A stretch of 64,000 nucleotides of DNA from Chaetorhynchus papuensis (taxonomy: Eukaryota; Chordata; Aves; Passeriformes; Rhipiduridae): positions 124,001 through 188,000 of the forward strand of contig VWYX01000733.1 in the NCBI GenBank assembly GCA_013396525.1. Direction: 5' to 3'. Under the pieces are notes generated by a model. The model worked only from the letters and a program-made list of their open reading frames with translations. It searched no databases and had not been told where the DNA came from. Made by a program: the position numbers and the translations under genes. Of this stretch, positions 25,166 to 37,906 are shown piece by piece (position 1 is the first letter of the stretch; every line of letters begins with the position of its first letter).

Positions 25166-27111
25166 CTTCCCTGCATTTGAAGATCTGGCTGAAGTGGTAT
25201 ACAAAAATGGGACTTCAGTTCTGAAAATTCTTCAGATTTTTAGAGCTATTTCTTTTTCAAATTGTGAGCTATGTAAATGTGGCTTGGCAAAACTGTGTAA
25301 TAAAATGAAATCCAAGGATAAATTTGGATTTTATTTTTTCATATTTTCCAGCATCAGTGGTAACTTGGTAATTGGATATGGTTTGGCCTCATTCCTAATT
25401 CTGACACAGAGCAGAAGATACAAATCCATGAACTATTTTTAGAGAGTATAAAAGAAATCAGCTCCACCAGTGTCTGCTGAGCAGAAGAGTGCTCTGAAGG
25501 GTCTTTTACAAAAATATGTCAAGCGTGGATGAGGGAGACATATTTTCATGGTTTATAATCCCAGTGACTGCAAGGTGAGCATTTCCTTTACATTTCTTAC
25601 TCAGGCCCTCAGTCAGTGGCTCTCACATGACCATGGACATGAGCAACTCTCAGCAGACGAGCAGGATGATTCCTGAGCATCAGCTGAACTGGTCTTTTCC
25701 GTAGGCTATGGTGTAGTCACTGCTTCCTTAAAGTCCAGGCATGCAAATTCCCTTCTGCAAGTAGTTCCCCAAACTGACCCAGGGACACTAAAAGCTCTTC
25801 ACAGCATTGACAAAACAGAATAGAAATTATCTGTTCAACCAGCCAAGACACTGTTTATCTTTAATATTGGTGCTCCTGGTGCCTCAAGCCCCAGTGCAGC
25901 TGTGCATAAGGTGCGAAGTACAAGGCCCTGTCCTATGCCCATACAAAGCCACTTATCAACATGTCAAGATCATCAGTAACTAGAAATCTCCATTTTCAAC
26001 AAAATCAGATCTGCCTCACAGCTGATATCATCACTGACTGTCCAATGACTTCTGGTGGCTGATCTCTGGTAAACCTCTCCCTAAACCACAGATGATTTTA
26101 TGCTCAGTGGTGTAACCCACAAGACCAAAGACGTAAATGGCTTGAAGACAGAATTTGTATTTTCCTGTACAGTGGTGTTTTCTGAAGGTCAGGTTGAGGG
26201 CATACCAGCATGGACACCATGGATCAACCTCAAGCTCACTAAGAGGCAGTTTATTCTGGAGCAAAAGCCCTTCATAAGGTTGAGTGGTGCAGAATATCTG
26301 GAGGCATTTCCACAAATGTTGAAAACCCTGTTCCCACCCATCCAAAATCCTCCTACACAGAAACCCTCAAACATGCAAGCAGGCAAAACAGTAGCAAAAT
26401 CAAAGTAACGAATGTTTAACATTTCATCTACTTTTTATTCTTTTGGAAATAAAAAAATATTGTGACAACACTGCAACAAACTTTCTGTGAATATTTTTCT
26501 TTGCATGTTTTGCATTTTGTTTCCAAATGAACAGTACATCCATTAATTAACAAGGGTGGGAATCACTGTTCTGAGGTCAGAGCAGTGATAAAAACTGCAC
26601 AGCTCTGGATTCTGTGATGAGACACAGGTCCTCCTCCATTTGCCAAAGTCCTATGTGTGGTACTTGGCAAGCCATTTTGCAATTCCCCTGTATCTATGGC
26701 CATTTTTCCTCTTCACTGTTTGTACATATAGTTGCACCAGGATGAATTACAAGCACAGTCTCATGTTTAAATAGTCACAAAATGATTAATTCATGGTATT
26801 TGAGCCACTGGTCTAAAGTCAGACAGATCCAGCTTTTCAGCATTTAATAGAGAACCTTTGCAAACACAGAAAATGATTTGTAAGAAGCAGTTTTTATGCA
26901 GATGAACTATAATTGATATCTACTGGCCTTGGGCTTGTTAAACTTCTGGGAGTGTCTTCAATAATTGCCAAAGGTAAAACACAGACCAAAAAACACAGTT
27001 CAAGAAACATTGCCACCATCAAAATGACAATATCTGATTATATGACTCAGTGGTTCAACTGACAGGTACTTTAAAACAACTCAGATAAATGACCAAGAAT
27101 GGCCTGAAAAT

Positions 27112-27155
27112 GAAATAAATAAATAATATATAAAAGGAAGGAAGAAAGAAAATAT
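27112..27155. repeat. (AAAT)n and GGAA/GAAA simple repeats
   Basis: Three AAAT units are followed by a TA run and then GGAA and GAAA units. It is low-complexity purine-rich DNA. Confidence 0.8.
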
Positions 27156-28569
27156 CTCAAATTTTCTTATTGTTGTTGGATGGTGTTTCATCTTTTTGCC
27201 TTAAAGCAAGACCTCTCTGCCCCTGGAAGACTCCAACATCACCCACTCACTTTGCTGAAGCGAAGGTCATGCCTGCCTTTCCATCAAAAATCCCTCTGTC
27301 TTCCTCCTTTCTCTGTTTCCCAGCCTTTTTCTGCCCAGAGTTTTATAACTCAGCTGTAAGAAATTGCTTCTGGGCTGAAACTTGGCAGCAAAAGTCTGAT
27401 TTCAGGCCAGGAATGATCCCCCTCCCCTTCTGGCTTTCAAAACCCTTTTCTTCTGGTCAGATTTGAGGAGCAAAAGAGCAGAGTGGAGGGGGAGGGTGGC
27501 GTGGGGCATTCGGCACAGGAGCTGGCTGGCTCCGGCTGCTTTCATCATGCTTCAGTGGCTCTTTATTTTTCCAGCTGAAATAAGGGTGATTTCTGCATAA
27601 TGTGGCAGGGATATTTTTGTGTATGTGTTTGTATTTAAGCAGAAAACGGCTGAGTCATTTCTTCTCAAAAGCAATTTTACTGTGTGAGCCACTTACTGCC
27701 TTTCTGGTTCTCCTTCATTTCAGTTTGTGTTGATGTTCAAAAGGAAGGTCCAAAATAACACACTCCTCTCTGGGTCAGCAAAAACAGCTTCACAAATGCT
27801 TGCGTGATTCCAGAGTTCTCCTTCAGTGCTGGAGCTGGACAGAAATATTGAAATGGTGGTACTGATACCATTGTAACTGCAGTGACAGAGTGAAGACAGT
27901 ACCTGGGAGTACTTCAGATGGTTCTCTTTAGATTATGAGAGTGCTTGAAAACCCAGACTAAAATCATGTTTCATTGTGTGAAAGGGCAGTCAGGATAAGT
28001 TCTGAATTAAAAGCCATCAGTCTAAAAAAGAGAGAGAAAATATGAGGTGAGGAGGAGCAGGGGCTCAGGATAATGAGCTCTGTAAGGTCACCCAGTGGCT
28101 TGTGGCTCTTTTAGGCACAGCAGCAGCAGCATGGGGAGCATTGTAATGTAGCCTGACATGTATTTGGTGCTAATGTTATATTCATGGCTGTAGTATTACA
28201 GGAATGTGGCCACTGCTGGGTGGTGCTCACACAAGGAAAGGAGATGTTGATGCTGAAGATGGCTGTGCAGCCTCTTCTCAAACGCCTCTGTGTGCTGATT
28301 CTGTGCTGAGCCCCAGCAGCTTTTTTGTCTGCTCTGAGCAGTTTGTGACCTCAGTACTGAACATGCACATCCAGCTTTCACATGACTTCAAAATACTTCT
28401 TTCCTCTGGTGCTTCTGTGAAGGTTTACTAGAAGGTCATAATTGTCCTGAGCCTGCTGTGATATGGAGCAGGTTGCTTGGGAAGGATCAGCTTCATGTGT
28501 CAGGTTGCTCCCTGGTGAAGTACCTGCTGGCTTCAAGTGAGAGTGTTCCTCTCGAGACCTGTGAGCATT

Positions 28570-28712
28570 AATTATGGAATAACAGAATGGTTTGGGTTGG
28601 AAGAAACCATAAAGATCATCCTTCAAACCCTCCTGCGACGGGCAGGGATGCCACCCAGTAGATCAGGTTGCTCAGGGCCCCGAGCAACCTGGCATCAAAC
28701 ACTTTCATTAAG
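28570..28712 (-). mobile_element. CR1 LINE 3'-end fragment
   Basis: The plus strand reads AACAGAATGGTTTGGGTTGG, then AAACCATAAAGATCATC, GGGCAGGGATGCCACC, CAGGTTGCTCAGGGCCCCG and AACCTGGCATC, in the order of the reverse complement of the avian CR1 consensus. The element is thus on the minus strand, truncated at its 5' end to about 140 bp. The overlapping open frames here are by-products of the repeat. Confidence 0.88.
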
Positions 28713-31700
28713 CCAGATGTCCAAAGAAGTCCCCAGTTAATGACCAGCTGTGAAAATACGGGAATCAGTGATTTCCCACATGATGTCAGAGTGCAAGGGA
28801 CAAACTCTGCTTTGCTGGATCCATGGTTGTGCTTTCCACTACTGGGAAAACATCTTTGCTGCTGCTTGCCCAGCTCTGTTCTGTTTTTCCTGCAGCTGTC
28901 CCCTGACTATGAGTGGGACTGCTGGGCCATCAGCCTTTGTGCCCAGCACCACACCCAGTCCCAGCACTGGAATGATCTTTAGGCCTCGTGGAAAAAATAG
29001 TTTGTGGTTATCTAAGTAAAGCTTATACACAGTGGGGCCAATTATGGTTGCCCTAGCAACTTCAGTTCTGGTATTTCCAAACTTCAGCCTTTGGGAAGCC
29101 TTTTGCTTCTGTTCAGCCTCTTGGGTTTTGTTTGTTTACATCTATGTATTTCCCTCTGCCTGTGATCACACCACCCTCCTCCTCCTAATCATCCCCATGG
29201 CTTCTGCAACCTCTTTTCCTCTCAACTCCCACACCTACTCCTCCCAGACACTTGGGCATGGAGAGATGTGTGGTTCTTGTTTCCAGTCTTTGGAACCATA
29301 AATATCTGGGGTGAAACTGGAGATTATGGTTTGGTCAACCCCTGCATCTGCTGCCCAGGGCATGGCCTTTGTGGAAGGACCCACTGCTGACTCAGCAGCT
29401 CTGAGAGGAGAGTGTAAAAGGAGATATCAGAGATTTTCATGGAGAGCAGCAGAAAGTACCTTCCTGCTATCTTAGTGCACCCTGAGTCAAAGACCCTGCT
29501 TCTTGTTGTGAGGGGTGCTGCAAGCCTCTCAAACCACCCCTATAGCTTGTGCCATGAAATACCCAAATAAAGGGACTTTTTTTAAAGGCACCTGTGTATG
29601 AAGCCCTGTATGTAATTTTCCCCATGCATTTGTTAATGCACACCTGGAGGAATCTATTGCCTTTTTTTTTGCATAACACCAAAATCTCCTGCAGGTGCAA
29701 GACATGAATTTTAATCCATATGACATACTTTGGAAAATGAGATATGTATGAGTGGTAGGGGATTATCTCCACTCTCCTATGAGTAGGCTCAGGTAGCCAC
29801 TTAGAGTTTTCTCTTAGTTGCAGAATCATTCCATGATTGCAGTAAAGATCACTTTTGGAAGATGAAGCTGTTGAAGACATGAGGATTCAGCCTGGATTCA
29901 TCCAACTTGAGTTTAGGCACTTAATTAATATGCCTAGAATAGGGTCGTGGTCATTAGAAGGTTTCCTCAGCAGACAATGGAAATATCTCCAGAAAGTCCT
30001 TGGATTTCCATCCTGAAGAGAGCTCTGCCTTGTCTTTAATGATTGCATCACTTCAGCTCCTGACTCAGGCACGTTTGTTAAATATTTACTGTGTTCCTGC
30101 CCAGCTCATGCAATTGGACAATTAAGGGGAAGGCAGCCTGGAGCCGTGAGCAGACACAGCCTGACAATTGGTTCCAAAGCATGGAGGGACTCATCCCTGT
30201 GGACTGAAGTTCTGCACAGCTCAGGGGTGATGCTCTGTTCATTTTGCCTCTCACTGAGAACTGTTGGCCTTCTCGCTGGCAAACCTTCCTATCTCGGGAA
30301 GCTGGACTGCCAGTCTTGGGCACTCAGAAATTGTGAGTCAGGTATCAGAACAATTGTGTGACAGCTTTAAAAGAAAGGGGGTGTTAAAAAAAAAAAGAAG
30401 AAAAACGCAGAGAGATGGTTGTATGCATTTGAGTTTCCATCTGGTTTCTGAGGCTTTTATGTTTGACTTAAGATTCATGTTTTCCAAGCCTTGTCCTGCA
30501 GCAGTGAGGTCTGGAAACTTCATTTTCTTCAAGAGAAAGCTGAGATTCTTGTGTAATGCATGTTTTCAGGAGCAGGGTTTTTAAGAAAAAAATGCAATAA
30601 TGTGAAATGTAATAAAACGTTGATGTTGGCAGTCCTGCAGGAGAGATGTCAGGCTGTGGCTTTGAGAGAGCAGCAGTGATGAGCAAAGCACAGAGTGTTG
30701 GTCTGAACTTGAACTCTTGTGCTTATCCTAAGCTGAGTTATGTGTGTTATGCCAGACTGGGCCCATAAGAATGTTGAATTTCCTCTTTTTCTCTGTATTT
30801 AAACCTGTGAATTTTCCTTCACATCCCATCCAGAAATATCAACAATGATTTTGATTATTTAAAGAAGAAAAAATTGTCGCTAAACCAGTGCTGCCCTATG
30901 CGGACAACTGAAAACTATTCATTCTCCTTTATTAATTGGCAGTGGGATTTTATTTATTGTATGTGGTTTCAATATTGTTTTCCCTTTTCTTTTTTCCAAT
31001 AGGAGTGGCCAAATCAGCTATCCTTACTCAGCTCCTGTCTCACTTGTAGGTGGAAATTTACAGCTTCTGAAGCTGAGCAGAGCTGAGACAGAGAGAGAAG
31101 GATCCAGGATGACACTGGGAGATCATGTCCTTGTAGGAACTGCTCTGAGTCTCAGTACAAAAGCAGAGCTGCCCTGCATGCGAACCACGTGTCATGTTTT
31201 GGTCCCTAGACTGCTGCTGGATAAAGTCCTGGTGGAGGGGGAATAAAAAGAAGAAAATGTGGCAGTTTAATGGGATCTAATCTTTCCATCAGCAGTGATA
31301 AGTGCAGTGTTCAGTCAGACAGGAGAGGCAGTGATGCTGCACAGCCCCCATGAAGTTTGTGTCTGAATCCACCCCTACAGTGCAGTGCATATCTATAAAC
31401 ATCTCTTCCCTGGCTTCTCTCAAGCTGTAATTGGTAAAGAGCACATTAAACATGCTCCAACTGGCAGTAAAATTCTACTTTTGAAACATTGGATGATGCA
31501 GCTTATTTGTATGTTTTAAACAATAGTGCATGAGCAACTGCAGATGCTTTTGAGAAAAATTACATTGTGAAAAAGCCCCAGAGAATCTCTTCATGACCAT
31601 TAGTATTTAATTGTGGAAGGCAGAAGAGGAAAAAAGCAAAGGACAACAAGTGATGGATCATTATATTGTTATGACTCATGTTGCCTCAGAGGCTTTGTTT

Positions 31701-32024
31701 TCAGTTGGTGCTGTGTGTATTGTTATTAAGTTATTTTATTGTTAAATTTGGACTGAATTCTTATGTTAAATTTGGGCCTAAAAATTACCAGTATGGTTCC
31801 CATGAGATGTGTGTAAAACATGTAAAATATTGATAAAAGGATTCAGAAATGAGAATAGAAATATTAAAGTAATGTAGAAGTATTTTTTACACATGTTAAG
31901 CCTAAAGATAGAGAAAATCTTGGGAATTTACTGAAAAAACCCAACTCATTACGTAAAAGCCGAAATATCCTGCCTAAAGAGAAGTAAAATTTAAAAAAGG
32001 AACAGATCTGGGGCTTCTACACAA
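28713..32024. other. No supported gene; unique DNA
   Basis: Only chance-length open frames are present. A poly-A run lies at 30387-30397. A strong pyrimidine tract ending in CCAATAG at 30996-31002 could be a splice acceptor, but no convincing coding segment follows. Confidence 0.55.
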
Positions 32025-32165
32025 AAAAAGAAAACAAACCCAAAATGCAAAGAACACACACAAAATCAAAATAGCCCCACCCCAACAAAAAACACCCCCC
32101 CAAAAAACCCCCCAAAAGCAAACAACAAACCAAAGTAAACCAAAAAAAACCCAAGAAAAAACATG
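32025..32165. repeat. A/C-rich low-complexity tract
   Basis: About 140 bp consist almost only of A and C, with runs such as ACACACACAAAATC, CCCCCCC and AAAAAAAACCC. It could be a decayed A-rich tail or slippage product. There is no attached element that I recognise. Confidence 0.9.
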
Positions 32166-32819
32166 GTCTGAAAATTAGGAATACTATAATGTGAAATCCT
32201 AATTCAGTCTAGATCTATACTAAATGCTTTGCACTCTTACCACTGTTTACGCCCTCTGCCTCATTTCTAATCTTACAGCAAAGTTTTCTCTCCCTCAAAG
32301 AAACTAGTTTTGTGTCCTTCTTTATTATTTCCCAGTGTGTACCTCCCGTCCTTCGGTCTCCTCTCTAGAACTTTGCCTGTAAATTTTTTTCGGGGAAAGG
32401 GACTGTCTCTCATTATGTGCTATACAGACTTGAGCACCATAGATCTCCGAAAGGCCTAATTCTGAGGGAAAGTTCCTGCCAAATTCTTTACTGGTGGCCC
32501 ACTTATGATTTAGTTTTTCAGCTTAGGACTTCATTCCTTGTTGCACATCCAACTTCTGAAACTGTCCTCAGGCTCCCCGAGAGTTTTGCAGCCCCTGTGA
32601 TGACGGGTGGAGGTCAGGCTACAGAAAACTGGGGATGAGAGAAGGCAAAAAACTGGAATAGAGCCATGAGAGAGGCTGTAAATCTGTACAAAGGGGATGG
32701 AAGGAATGAAAAATGGTAGATCTTTCTCCTGGGATGTGATGTTCTTGTCCATCCTGCTCTCTGCTTAGTAGAAACTACCATCTCTGGCACCTCCCAGATC
32801 CTTCTTGAATGCAGCAAGG

Positions 32820-32878
32820 AGTAACAGTAATAGTAGTAGCTGCAGTAACAGCAGTAGCAGCAACAATAATAATTATTA
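32820..32878. repeat. Imperfect AGT/AGC/AAT trinucleotide tract
   Basis: Units of AGT, AGC, ACA and AAT follow one another with interruptions, ending in AATAATTATTAATAAG. It abuts the regulatory-looking block that follows. Confidence 0.85.
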
Positions 32879-32879
32879 A

Positions 32880-33290
32880 TAAGAACTAATTATCTTATTT
32901 CGTCCTTGGGTGCACCCGAGTGGACTCTCACTGTGGTGCCTCCTGAGGACCTTCTATGTAGTGTCATCATAATAAGTCTTTGTGGCCTATCTTGTCTGCC
33001 AATCTGCCACGCCGAGGCTGCATCAGTGCTAATAACAAGGTTAAAAGTAAAGAGGGGAGCAATAGCTCAATTATCATTCCAGGCACGTGGTGTAATTGTG
33101 CTGCTGGCTGCCGGCCATGTGGCTCTTGTGGTAGCAAACAGAGCTTTCCCTCAGCAGCCCCAGCCGCCCTGTTTTCATATGGGCTGGGAAGGTCAGAAAA
33201 ATCAATTAGCAATATGGGACATTAACGAAAGCCAAGTCCAAATACAACTTCAGAAACACTTTTCTGAAAGATTAATGTGTCTTTAAAAAA
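32880..33290. promoter_or_regulatory. Candidate conserved non-coding element (enhancer-like)
   Basis: This block looks like a developmental enhancer. It contains ACTAATTATCTTATTTCG, a perfect palindrome GGGTGCACCC (32908-32917), GGCACGTGG (E-box, near 33083), AATCAATTAGCAATATGG (about 33200-33217) and GATTAATGTG. CpGs are retained at several positions although the surroundings are CpG-poor. Three different frames are open over more than 80 codons, on both strands, and none gives a recognisable protein, so a coding reading is not supported. Conservation was not tested. Confidence 0.4.
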
Positions 33291-34727
33291 CAAATGGACA
33301 TCTGTGTCATTTTTCAGAGCTGCTCATGTTGGCTGCTCCTACTAGAAAAAGCCAATGTTCGTACTCTGTGCAGCAGCACTGTCTCTTAGCTGCCACAGAG
33401 TCGTCTATCAGACAGGGAGTGCTGAACTTGATGTTGTCCGTGCAAAATCCACAAAAATTAGTTCATCTCCAGCTGAGATGGTGTTTAAGAAGCAAACAGA
33501 CACACCAAATTGGCTGAAGACAGAAACAGCAACCAGGTGTGACTGCCCCCATAAACATTGGGATGTGCAGCCCTGCCACCACTGCCAGACCCCCAGCTGA
33601 GGGACCAGGCTGACATAGTTCAGTGTTTATGGTTAGACCAGGGAATAAAACTCATACTTCTGAGCTTTATGAGTTATGATTTCAATGTAGGACTACCTTG
33701 GGTGAGTCGCCTTCCTTTTAGTGGTCTCTAATAGCAATACCTGGCAGGAGCATTGTAAATTTTATTGAAGTCCTTCACTATCCTACTGTTACAGATTCTG
33801 AAAACTATGAAGTGCCATTAAATTCATTGTCATCTGGAATATCAGTCTTCAACTGGTTTAATCTAAATTACACCTCTACTTTCTAATATAAATATTTTAT
33901 TTCTTTCATGAAGGAATATGCAAAGTAACACATAATCTTGCTGCCCATAAGCCTTATTTAAAGTCATATGTATTTGTTAGATATTCATACTCTTCCTCAC
34001 TGTTTCCTTTTCTTATTATAAGGGAAATTATTTAGAACTGCAGAGGCTGCTCAAATTGTCCCCAGGCTCATCTGATTTTACCTACAAAGTTGTATCATTC
34101 AATTAGAGTTTTGCTCCTTAATAGGTGCTTTACATTTTAATGTCATGAACACTGATAAAACCACACTAGGCAAAATGACAAGTTCTGATGACTCTCAGAG
34201 AAAACAGCACTACAGATCCTAGGCTGGGCCCATGGTGGGTACACAAACAATATCCACTCCAATGATAACTGCACCACTTGCAGATCATGTGTAATAAAGA
34301 CAAGGAAAATTACCACCCAGCTGAGGTGCTGCTTCTTCCTGATCCCTGCAAAGACAAGAAGAAAACAAAAAACACTTCAGTAATTTATGCAATTTATTGA
34401 ACTATAAATCATTGATATGATTTCTAGTGAAATGAGAAAGGAAGGAACAAGTGGGTCAGTCATGGACCTATGAGGACCCAGCCACAAACCACAACCTTTT
34501 AGGTTCCTTCAGACTGAGTAATGGTTGAAGGTGCCCATATGAAAAGGACCGTTGTACTCAAATGTGGGACCACCAATCACCCTGGGATGGTCTAGAAGAA
34601 AGTTGCTTAGGGGAAAGTATCATAGGAAAATCATTTACTGTTGTCAGTCGGTGGAGGGTATGAGTGTCTGCTTGGAAATCTTCTTTTTCAAAAGCATTCT
34701 TTCCCTCACTTCTTTTTCAGGGAAGTA
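33291..34727. other. No supported gene; unique DNA
   Basis: The open frames at 33326-33600 are short and unrecognisable. No repeat family is evident. The sequence between the two enhancer-like blocks is otherwise AT-rich and featureless. Confidence 0.5.
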
Positions 34728-34729
34728 TG

Positions 34730-34757
34730 GGAAAAAAAAAAAAAAAGAAAAAGGTTT
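34730..34757. repeat. Poly-A tract
   Basis: A run of about 15 A residues is followed by GAAAAAGG. No upstream retrocopy is recognisable. Confidence 0.9.
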
Positions 34758-34929
34758 CTCACATCTTTGAACCACTTGATTACCAGTACATGAATAGATC
34801 GCTGTCTCAAAATGCTCAAAAAACGTAAAGCCATTTTCTATCTCAAAGGCCGGAAAATGATCATTAGGAACACAGCTCATTTCTGTAATGTTGGGCCAGC
34901 CATGAAAATTTGTTAAAAATGACATTATC

Positions 34930-35660
34930 CTGGCTGGGGAATAAGCAAAGCCTGTACGTGACGGCTAATTATCTTAACAGCATTTGAAGTTAAATTATTT
35001 TTTCTTACCAGTCATGCACCTACAAGGAGAGAGCACCAGACTAGAGAAAGAAATGCAGCAAAAACTGAAAAGAAAAAAAAAAGAGAAAAAATTTATCCCA
35101 TTTTCACATAGTAGAGTACAGATGGTCAGTATTCTTTGGCCTCCCTGGTGTAATTTGGTTTTGGTCAGTCCGGTAAAACAATTGTTCCTTTAACTATAGC
35201 AAAGACCAATTTACCGATTATCTGTTTCCTAAAAGCATTGAATGCTGAGTATCCTGTTCCATTTCCTGTCAGATATTCACATGCAATTAGATACAGGCAG
35301 TGGGAATGTAACGTAAAATGGGTATTTTGTTCTGAAACGTGGCACTGTGCCTGTGCTCTTCCCCATCTCCTTGAGCAAATTTCAAGTGCCAAAATGAAAG
35401 GCATGTTTAATGCCAAAGGTGATTCAAGTTCAGGCCAAAAATAATTCCAGACAACTCAATTCGGAATTATTTTCCTTCTAAACATTTTTTTGGGGGAAAT
35501 GAAAATACTGCCGGGTGTTTGAGGCTGAGATGCTAACAGTAAAACCTCTTGCAAGCTATTCAAATATCAGCTGCTATTGTGTACAAAGTCCTCCCTATCG
35601 CTGTGGAATTTGTAAGAGGAAGCCAACAGAACAGCCAGATTTACAATGTACTTGCAGAAT
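34930..35660. promoter_or_regulatory. Candidate conserved non-coding element (long)
   Basis: About 700 bp, largely repeat-free apart from an A-rich run near 35068-35090. It carries many transcription-factor-like cores: GACGGCTAATTATC (about 34959), AAAACAATTGTTCC (about 35174, SOX-like), ACCAATTTACCGATTATC, TGCAATTAGATAC and a palindromic AATTCC pair (35438-35473). Scattered CpGs survive. It is my strongest candidate for deep conservation, but no alignment was done. Short open frames on both strands here look incidental. Confidence 0.4.
35438..35473. repeat. Perfect 11-bp inverted repeat with 14-bp loop
   Basis: AAAATAATTCC (35438-35448) is exactly complementary to GGAATTATTTT (35463-35473). 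The arms hold AATTA-type cores, so this could be a paired homeodomain site or a small hairpin. Confidence 0.85.
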
Positions 35661-37278
35661 TTTCCAGAAGGTTTAGTTTTCTTAAAAAAAAAAATTCAAA
35701 CCACTATGAGAATGTTCTTTTCTTCTAATATTTTTGCCTGAATTCCAGGAAACAGGTTGTGCACATAAAATGTATTTCCTGACATTTGATTTTGTATCAT
35801 TGCACCTCAAGAAGACAGCATTGGTAGCATAAACTTGAAGTTAGGAAATTATAAGTTAAATACTTTGTGTGAAATAATGTACATGGAAAAATCCATGTTT
35901 ATATATTTGAAGAGTCTTGCTTTTCTTGTATAGCATTGTAGAACATCTGTACACCTTTTCTCTTTCCTTTCCTTTTTTCTTCTTAGACAATATCCAGTCA
36001 TTTCAAATGTCTTCTGAGGCAGAGAAGTTACAATGACAATGTTTTGAACGTCACATCCAATAGAAACAATACACGAAGCCAAGGATTGGTATCCCACCCC
36101 ATTCAGTATGAATTCTTGGATAAATCCTGCTATCTGAACAGGCTCTAAAGACAGAATGGCTTTGGAGGCAGGGATGTGATATGTGATATAAGGTAACCAT
36201 GGTCCATGGAGGGCTCCCAAAATTAGATTTGATAGTACTGTGCTGGAGTAATGAAATGGAGTGGCATACCAGTGGTTTTGAGCTTAGCTGCTAAGGAAGG
36301 GTCCTGATGAAGGTGATACATTTGAAGTTTTCTGACCAATTTATTTCAACTCTGTGCAGTGGAATGTTTCACTTCATAAGTGTCAAGGAGAGAAGAAAAA
36401 GAAAAGGCTTTATTATCAGGTCTTCTCTGGCAAAGTGAAGTCTTCCTCTCAGCCAAAAAGACATACTTACTTTGGCTGAAATGCAGAAATATCCAGAATC
36501 CAAAGACTTTGCACCTTTTTGATTGCAGTCAAGTACAGAATTGAAAGGTCACAGAATCTTAGTGGAGAAATGACTCCGCCCAAGGACTTTGAAAACAAAT
36601 GCACTTGCAGGCTTTTTGGGAAAGGGTAAACCAAGGAGCCAGAGGTTCAAATACAAAATAATAAATGCACATAAACTAGGCCTGACTGGAAGGTATAAGG
36701 GCAGCATGCATAACATATTCTTGAAGTAACCACACCTAACAGGGGCAGAAAAGTGGACAAAGTTATAGTCTGTGCAATGCTGCTTGGAAAAATCCTGCAG
36801 GAGGTGGCTGGACAGCATTCCCTAGAGGAATCTGTCTTGGAGAAGAATGCCATGGGGTGTAGTGTGCGATGGGCACAGACAAGCTCACTCTGGCTCTTCT
36901 GAGCCAGCTGTACCTGAGCTACCTCCAGCAAGAAGCTGAGGAGCTCTGTTTCATGCTGTGCTGAACCTGGGCGAAGATGCAGCACTGAGCATTTGGGCTC
37001 CCAGTAACTGCAGAGGGACCAGCTGATTTGTGCACTGGATCCAATTTGTCTCTTGCTGGCTGATGTGAGTCTTTCTGTTTCTCTGAGACTTACTGTAAAA
37101 GAGTCTCCACGGGGAGACCTGTGAGAAAGCTCTATAAAAAATGATACATGAAAGAATGATAGAAATCTATTTTAAAAAATGGAATAGCGAGCATGAAACA
37201 AAAATTCATTAAAAATGTATGACCGGAGTAATAGGACTAGCTTTGTTTCAGCACTGGCAGCCTGCAGAAAAAAAGATG
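35661..37278. other. No supported gene; unique DNA
   Basis: A minus-strand open frame at 35849-36220 has a protein-like central stretch but no recognisable homology. A poly-A run of about 11 is at 35683-35693. Confidence 0.5.
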
Positions 37279-37320
37279 GGAGAGAATCATATTACACAGG
37301 GAGAGAATCATATTACACAG
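37279..37320. repeat. 21-bp perfect tandem duplication
   Basis: GGAGAGAATCATATTACACA plus one G is present twice (37279-37299 and 37300-37320) without a mismatch, suggesting a recent duplication. Confidence 0.93.
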
Positions 37321-37875
37321 ATGAGAAGGAAGGAAGGCAGAAAACTGGATTAAATAGATAGCTATACACTTTAGTTTTAAGGATTATAATTGAAAACCAT
37401 ATAAATCTAAGAACATTAAAAATCAGGAATGCCAAAAGGGGCAGTTGGATGATGCATAATTAATTAAGAAGAGAGAAAGACAAAGGCAGAAACCACTTCA
37501 CAGAAACAGAAAAATGAGTGTGAAATCTGCTGACTTTAGTGAAATCATCATCTGGATCTCCTTGCCAAGAGGACAGAGAGAAGAGATACAAACAATTATA
37601 TGGAGACTCTACCAAGAATATATTTCATTGTTATTTTCAAACTACTCTTGCACAGTCGTAAGAATTGTTTTCCAAGCTTTTGAGACCTGAGGCCCCCTTC
37701 AGGAAGATCCTGCCACCCACATCCTTACCACGTAGCTCTGCCAGGTGTTGAGACAGATGTTTTCCTGTTGACATCTTCCCTGCCCACCCTTTCCTTCCTG
37801 CTAAAGGGAGGGGTGGTGAACTGGTGAAAGTACTTTCAGATTGTGACACTTGCTCTATTTGGAAGAAGTAAACAA

Positions 37876-37906
37876 GTTTTTTTGTTGTTGTTGTTTATTT
37901 GTTGAG
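37876..37906. repeat. (GTT)n-like simple repeat
   Basis: A T run is followed by four GTT units and GTTTATTTGTTG. Confidence 0.85.

Larger units (their letters stand above)
23719..28569. other. No supported gene; mostly unique DNA
   Basis: A short inverted repeat (24036-24087), an old repeat relic (25140-25165) and a simple-repeat patch (27112-27155) are listed separately. A TATAAAA at 25447-25453 followed by a possible GTGAGC donor at 25574 is noted, but nothing else supports a promoter there. No gene is recognisable. Confidence 0.55.

Noticed and set aside
25447..25453. TATAAAA with a possible downstream donor
   Set aside because: Such motifs are common by chance in AT-rich DNA; no initiator, CpG island or open frame supports a promoter.
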